From contig JACKPD010000009.1 of NCBI GenBank assembly GCA_024233785.1, positions 1 to 64,000 on the forward strand: DNA of 64,000 bases, in the 5' to 3' direction. Shown one piece after another: positions 61,992-64,000 of the stretch; the stretch's first letter is position 1; each line of letters opens with the position of its first letter. The position numbers and the translations under genes are program-made. Below the pieces are notes generated by a model, which was not told where the DNA came from, ran no database searches, and was given only the letters and a program-made list of their open reading frames with translations. Source of the DNA: Spirochaetales bacterium (GTDB taxonomy: Bacteria > Spirochaetota > Spirochaetia > CADAEX01).

Positions 61992-63597
61992 TCTCCTTAC
62001 TTGCTCTTATAAATTCCACAAAGAGCGGGTGGGGTGAAAAAGGTTTTGAATTAAATTCAGGATGGAACTGGACCCCAATTCCCCAGGGGTGGTCTTTCCA
62101 TTCGACTGCTTCCACCAGGCTTCCGTCAGGAGTATAGCCGCTTATGATAAATCCGGCATTCAGAAATTCATCTTTGAATCTGTTGGAAAATTCAAACCGG
62201 TGTCTGTGCCTTTCTACAATCAGGTCCTTACCGTATGCCTTCCGGATTTTTGAACCGGGAGAGAGCTTTGATTCGTTATTTCCCAGCCTCATTGTCCCTC
62301 CGAACATTTTTATATCGATCTGTTCCTCAAGAAGACTGATTACCGGATATTTTGTATCAGGTGAAAATTCCCGGCTGTTGGCTTCAGGATACTGGAGAAT
62401 GTTCCTGGCGTATTCTATGACCATTATCTGCATTCCCAGGCATATCCCGAAATAAGGAATATTGTTCTCCCGCGCGTATCCTGCCGCGCAGACCATTCCG
62501 TCTATACCCCTCTGTCCGAACCCTCCTGGAACAAGTATCCCTTTTATCCCTTCGAACAGCTTATCCAGTGAACTGTTTTCACAGGCTGCTTTCTCAAGCT
62601 CTTCCGAATCAATCTTTACAATATCCACTTTAACGTTATTCGCGATCGCGCCGTGAAAAAGCGCTTCTACTATTGATTTATATGTATCGTTAAGGTGAAT
62701 GTATTTTCCCACAAGGGCAATCTTTACAGTTTTATCCGCCGTCTTGAAAATATTGACCACTTTTTCCCATTGAGTCAGATCAGCTTTGCCGGCTTTTATA
62801 CCAAGCTTTTTAATAGCTATGCTGTCAAGGTTCTGCTTGTGATAGGCAAGCGGGATCTCATAAATTGTTGTCTGGATATCATAGGCTGATATTACAGCGT
62901 CATCATCGACATTTGTAAAAAGAGCTATTTTTTTGCTCATCCCTTCTTCCATCTGTACCGGCGTGCGGCAAAGAAGGATATCCGGCTGAATACCGAGTTC
63001 CCTAAGCGCTTTTACAGAGTGCTGTGTCGGTTTTGTTTTCAGTTCCCCCCCGATAACCTCAGGAATAAGGGTTAAATGAACATATAAAACATTCTCCCTG
63101 CCGATATCATGCCTGAACTGTCGTGCCGCTTCGAGAAACGGAATTGATTCAATATCCCCTACTGTTCCGCCTATCTCAATTATTGTCACATCAACATCAG
63201 GAGATTCTCCTATCGCAAAAATCCTGAATTTAATTTCATCGGTAATATGGGGAATAACCTGGACAGTCCTGCCCAGATACTTGCCCTCTCTTTCTTTCTG
63301 TATGACAGCCTGATATATCTGTCCGGTTGTCATGGAGTTGGCCTTTGACAGGGGCGCAGTTGTAAATCTTTCATAATTTCCAAGATCAAGATCTGTTTCC
63401 GCACCGTCGGCGGTTACATATACTTCACCATGCTGATACGGACTCATTGTTCCGGGATCCACATTAAGATAGGGATCTGCTTTCATCATTCTTACACGAA
63501 GGCCTCTGCATTCCAGCAGAGTTCCAAGCGAAGCTGCTGCAATGCCTTTCCCAAGGCTTGAACAGACTCCTCCAGTCACAAATATATACTTACTCAT
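61981..63597 (-). CDS. pyrG: CTP synthase
   Basis: Makes CTP from UTP, ATP and glutamine. Synthetase domain begins KYIFVTGGVCSSLGKGIAAA, with DPYLNVDPGTMSPYQHGEV and IIEIGGTVGDIES. The glutaminase domain (from about 290) has GGFGQRGIDGM, nucleophile Cys in YFGICLGMQIMV, and a late FHPEFNSKP. 538 residues is normal. I place the start at ATG 63597; a longer frame upstream (to 63633) is non-conserved and includes the promoter. There is no Shine-Dalgarno sequence, and a -10 lies seven bases upstream, predicting a leaderless transcript. It heads the pyrG-lptCAB unit. Confidence 0.97.
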   Translation of the reverse strand: MSKYIFVTGGVCSSLGKGIAAASLGTLLECRGLRVRMMKADPYLNVDPGTMSPYQHGEVYVTADGAETDLDLGNYERFTTAPLSKANSMTTGQIYQAVIQKEREGKYLGRTVQVIPHITDEIKFRIFAIGESPDVDVTIIEIGGTVGDIESIPFLEAARQFRHDIGRENVLYVHLTLIPEVIGGELKTKPTQHSVKALRELGIQPDILLCRTPVQMEEGMSKKIALFTNVDDDAVISAYDIQTTIYEIPLAYHKQNLDSIAIKKLGIKAGKADLTQWEKVVNIFKTADKTVKIALVGKYIHLNDTYKSIVEALFHGAIANNVKVDIVKIDSEELEKAACENSSLDKLFEGIKGILVPGGFGQRGIDGMVCAAGYARENNIPYFGICLGMQIMVIEYARNILQYPEANSREFSPDTKYPVISLLEEQIDIKMFGGTMRLGNNESKLSPGSKIRKAYGKDLIVERHRHRFEFSNRFKDEFLNAGFIISGYTPDGSLVEAVEWKDHPWGIGVQFHPEFNSKPFSPHPLFVEFIRASKENEK

Positions 63598-63604
63598 AGA
63601 TGTG

Positions 63605-63633
63605 ATTATTTTATACCCTTTTGAGAATGTCAA
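63605..63633 (-). promoter_or_regulatory. sigma-70-like promoter for a leaderless pyrG mRNA
   Basis: Minus-strand TTGACA (63633-63628) and AATAAT (63610-63605), 17 bases apart. Seven bases (CACATCT) lie between the -10 and ATG 63597. Confidence 0.6.
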
Positions 63634-63656
63634 TTGCAGATATGGAAAAAATTAAA

Positions 63657-63684
63657 TTGACAATCGTAATTAAAAAAATATACT
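63657..63684 (+). promoter_or_regulatory. sigma-70 promoter for cheR
   Basis: TTGACA (63657-63662), 16 bases, TATACT (63679-63684). The predicted start near 63691 leaves about 18 bases before the ATG at 63709. It is divergent from the pyrG promoter, whose -35 lies 24 bases away. Confidence 0.65.
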
Positions 63685-63708
63685 TAGCGATAAGAGTAAA
63701 ACAAGTAT

Positions 63709-64000
63709 ATGTCCTTAACAATGACAGATTCTGATTTCGAAAAGATGAAATCCCTTATTTATGAAAAAAGCGGGATCCATTTTTCCGAAAGCAACAGGCC
63801 TATTCTGGAAAGCAGGTTAAAAGAAAGACTCAAAATTGCGAATCACGATAATATCAGTGATTATTACAAGCTGATAACGCGTGATGAAGAAGAAATGAAA
63901 ATTCTTCTCGACTCTGTAACTACAAACCTGACACGTTTTTTCAGAAATACCGCTCACATGCAGGCTTTTGAATACTATATAATACCTGAAATTGTAGAAT
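63709..64000 (+). CDS. cheR: chemotaxis protein methyltransferase CheR (5' part)
   Basis: Truncated by the right edge; about 97 codons are visible. They show the CheR N-terminal all-helical domain: FEKMKSLIYEKSGIHF, LESRLKERLKI and LDSVTTNLTRFFRNTAHM. The last is the strongly conserved VTTN-x-T-x-FFR motif. CheR methylates glutamates of chemoreceptors with SAM. The frame begins at ATG 63709; only a weak AAGAG lies upstream. Its presence implies chemotaxis and therefore motility. Confidence 0.9.
   Translation, partial: MSLTMTDSDFEKMKSLIYEKSGIHFSESNRPILESRLKERLKIANHDNISDYYKLITRDEEEMKILLDSVTTNLTRFFRNTAHMQAFEYYIIPEIVE

Noticed and set aside
1..64000. CRISPR arrays, insertion sequences, attachment sites, prophage genes
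   Set aside because: I saw no regularly spaced repeats, transposase or integrase motifs or tRNA-linked direct repeats; the only tRNA is intact and flanked by ordinary genes.
1..64000. sigma-54 promoters (GG-N10-GC) in the window
   Set aside because: None was found by eye in the intergenic regions despite the presence of rpoN and an NtrC-type activator; a motif scan would be needed to exclude weak sites.

Overview
The window reads as one continuous chromosomal stretch of a moderately AT-rich (by eye), diderm bacterium. Outer-membrane evidence is clear: an LptC/LptA/LptB set, a LolA-family protein, a patatin with a C-terminal beta-barrel and a TPR/YaiO-type barrel. A PnrA/TmpC-like nucleoside lipoprotein, an archaeal-type UMP kinase, an HPr/HPr-kinase pair with no enzyme I or EII in view, eukaryote-type glycogen enzymes and the start of cheR would suit a spirochaete (Spirochaetota) or a related lineage. 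That placement is an inference. I see no insertion sequence, prophage, integron or CRISPR array.

Layout. 1-570: no confident gene, two terminator-like hairpins. 571-6441 (minus): nucleoside salvage (pdp, deoB, patatin lipase-barrel, PnrA-like lipoprotein). 6567-9090: small Cys protein, hflX, acylphosphatase, HTH-receiver protein. 9170-20320 (minus): complete glycogen operon in the order glgB, GH133 debranching enzyme, glgP, AGL-like GH13, glgA, glgC. 20407-21848: rplM, rpsI, recX. 22121-26355: GNAT, two hypotheticals, a degenerate aminotransferase-like protein, UvrD-type helicase. 26425-33276: rimO, RodZ-like, LolA-like, TPR/zinc protein, UVR-motif protein. 33430-36452: archaeal-type pyrH, AmrS-like radical SAM, tRNA-Leu(CAA), hemolysin-III family protein, an orphan gene.

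36491-49413 is the most unusual block. It has a processive-type GT2 glycosyltransferase with an N-terminal HEAT array, translationally coupled to a three-domain regulator whose metallo-beta-lactamase, GGDEF and receiver domains are all missing key residues. Divergent from it is a TPR/YaiO-like outer-membrane barrel plus a TPR protein, followed by an intact MBL hydrolase, an HDOD protein, a large TPR protein with a Pro/Gln-rich linker, and a LamG/FN3 surface or periplasmic protein. I propose it as a candidate glycan synthesis and export system with a pseudo-enzyme regulator.

49533-63597: uvrC (+), then a long minus-strand chain with many overlapping starts and stops: pyrG-lptC-lptA-lptB, a promoter, rpoN-hpf, a hairpin, a promoter, then hprK-ptsH-DUF4390-ntrY-ntrC-lexA-holA. 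It joins sigma-54, an NtrY/NtrC pair, HPr phosphoregulation, LPS transport and the SOS repressor. cheR starts at 63709 and runs off the right edge.

A recurring feature is that pdp, pyrH, hprK and pyrG have a sigma-70-like -10 element only 6-7 bases before the ATG and no visible Shine-Dalgarno sequence, which predicts leaderless mRNAs. Three of the four are pyrimidine genes. Several intergenic regions carry strong stem-loops without a T-tract.
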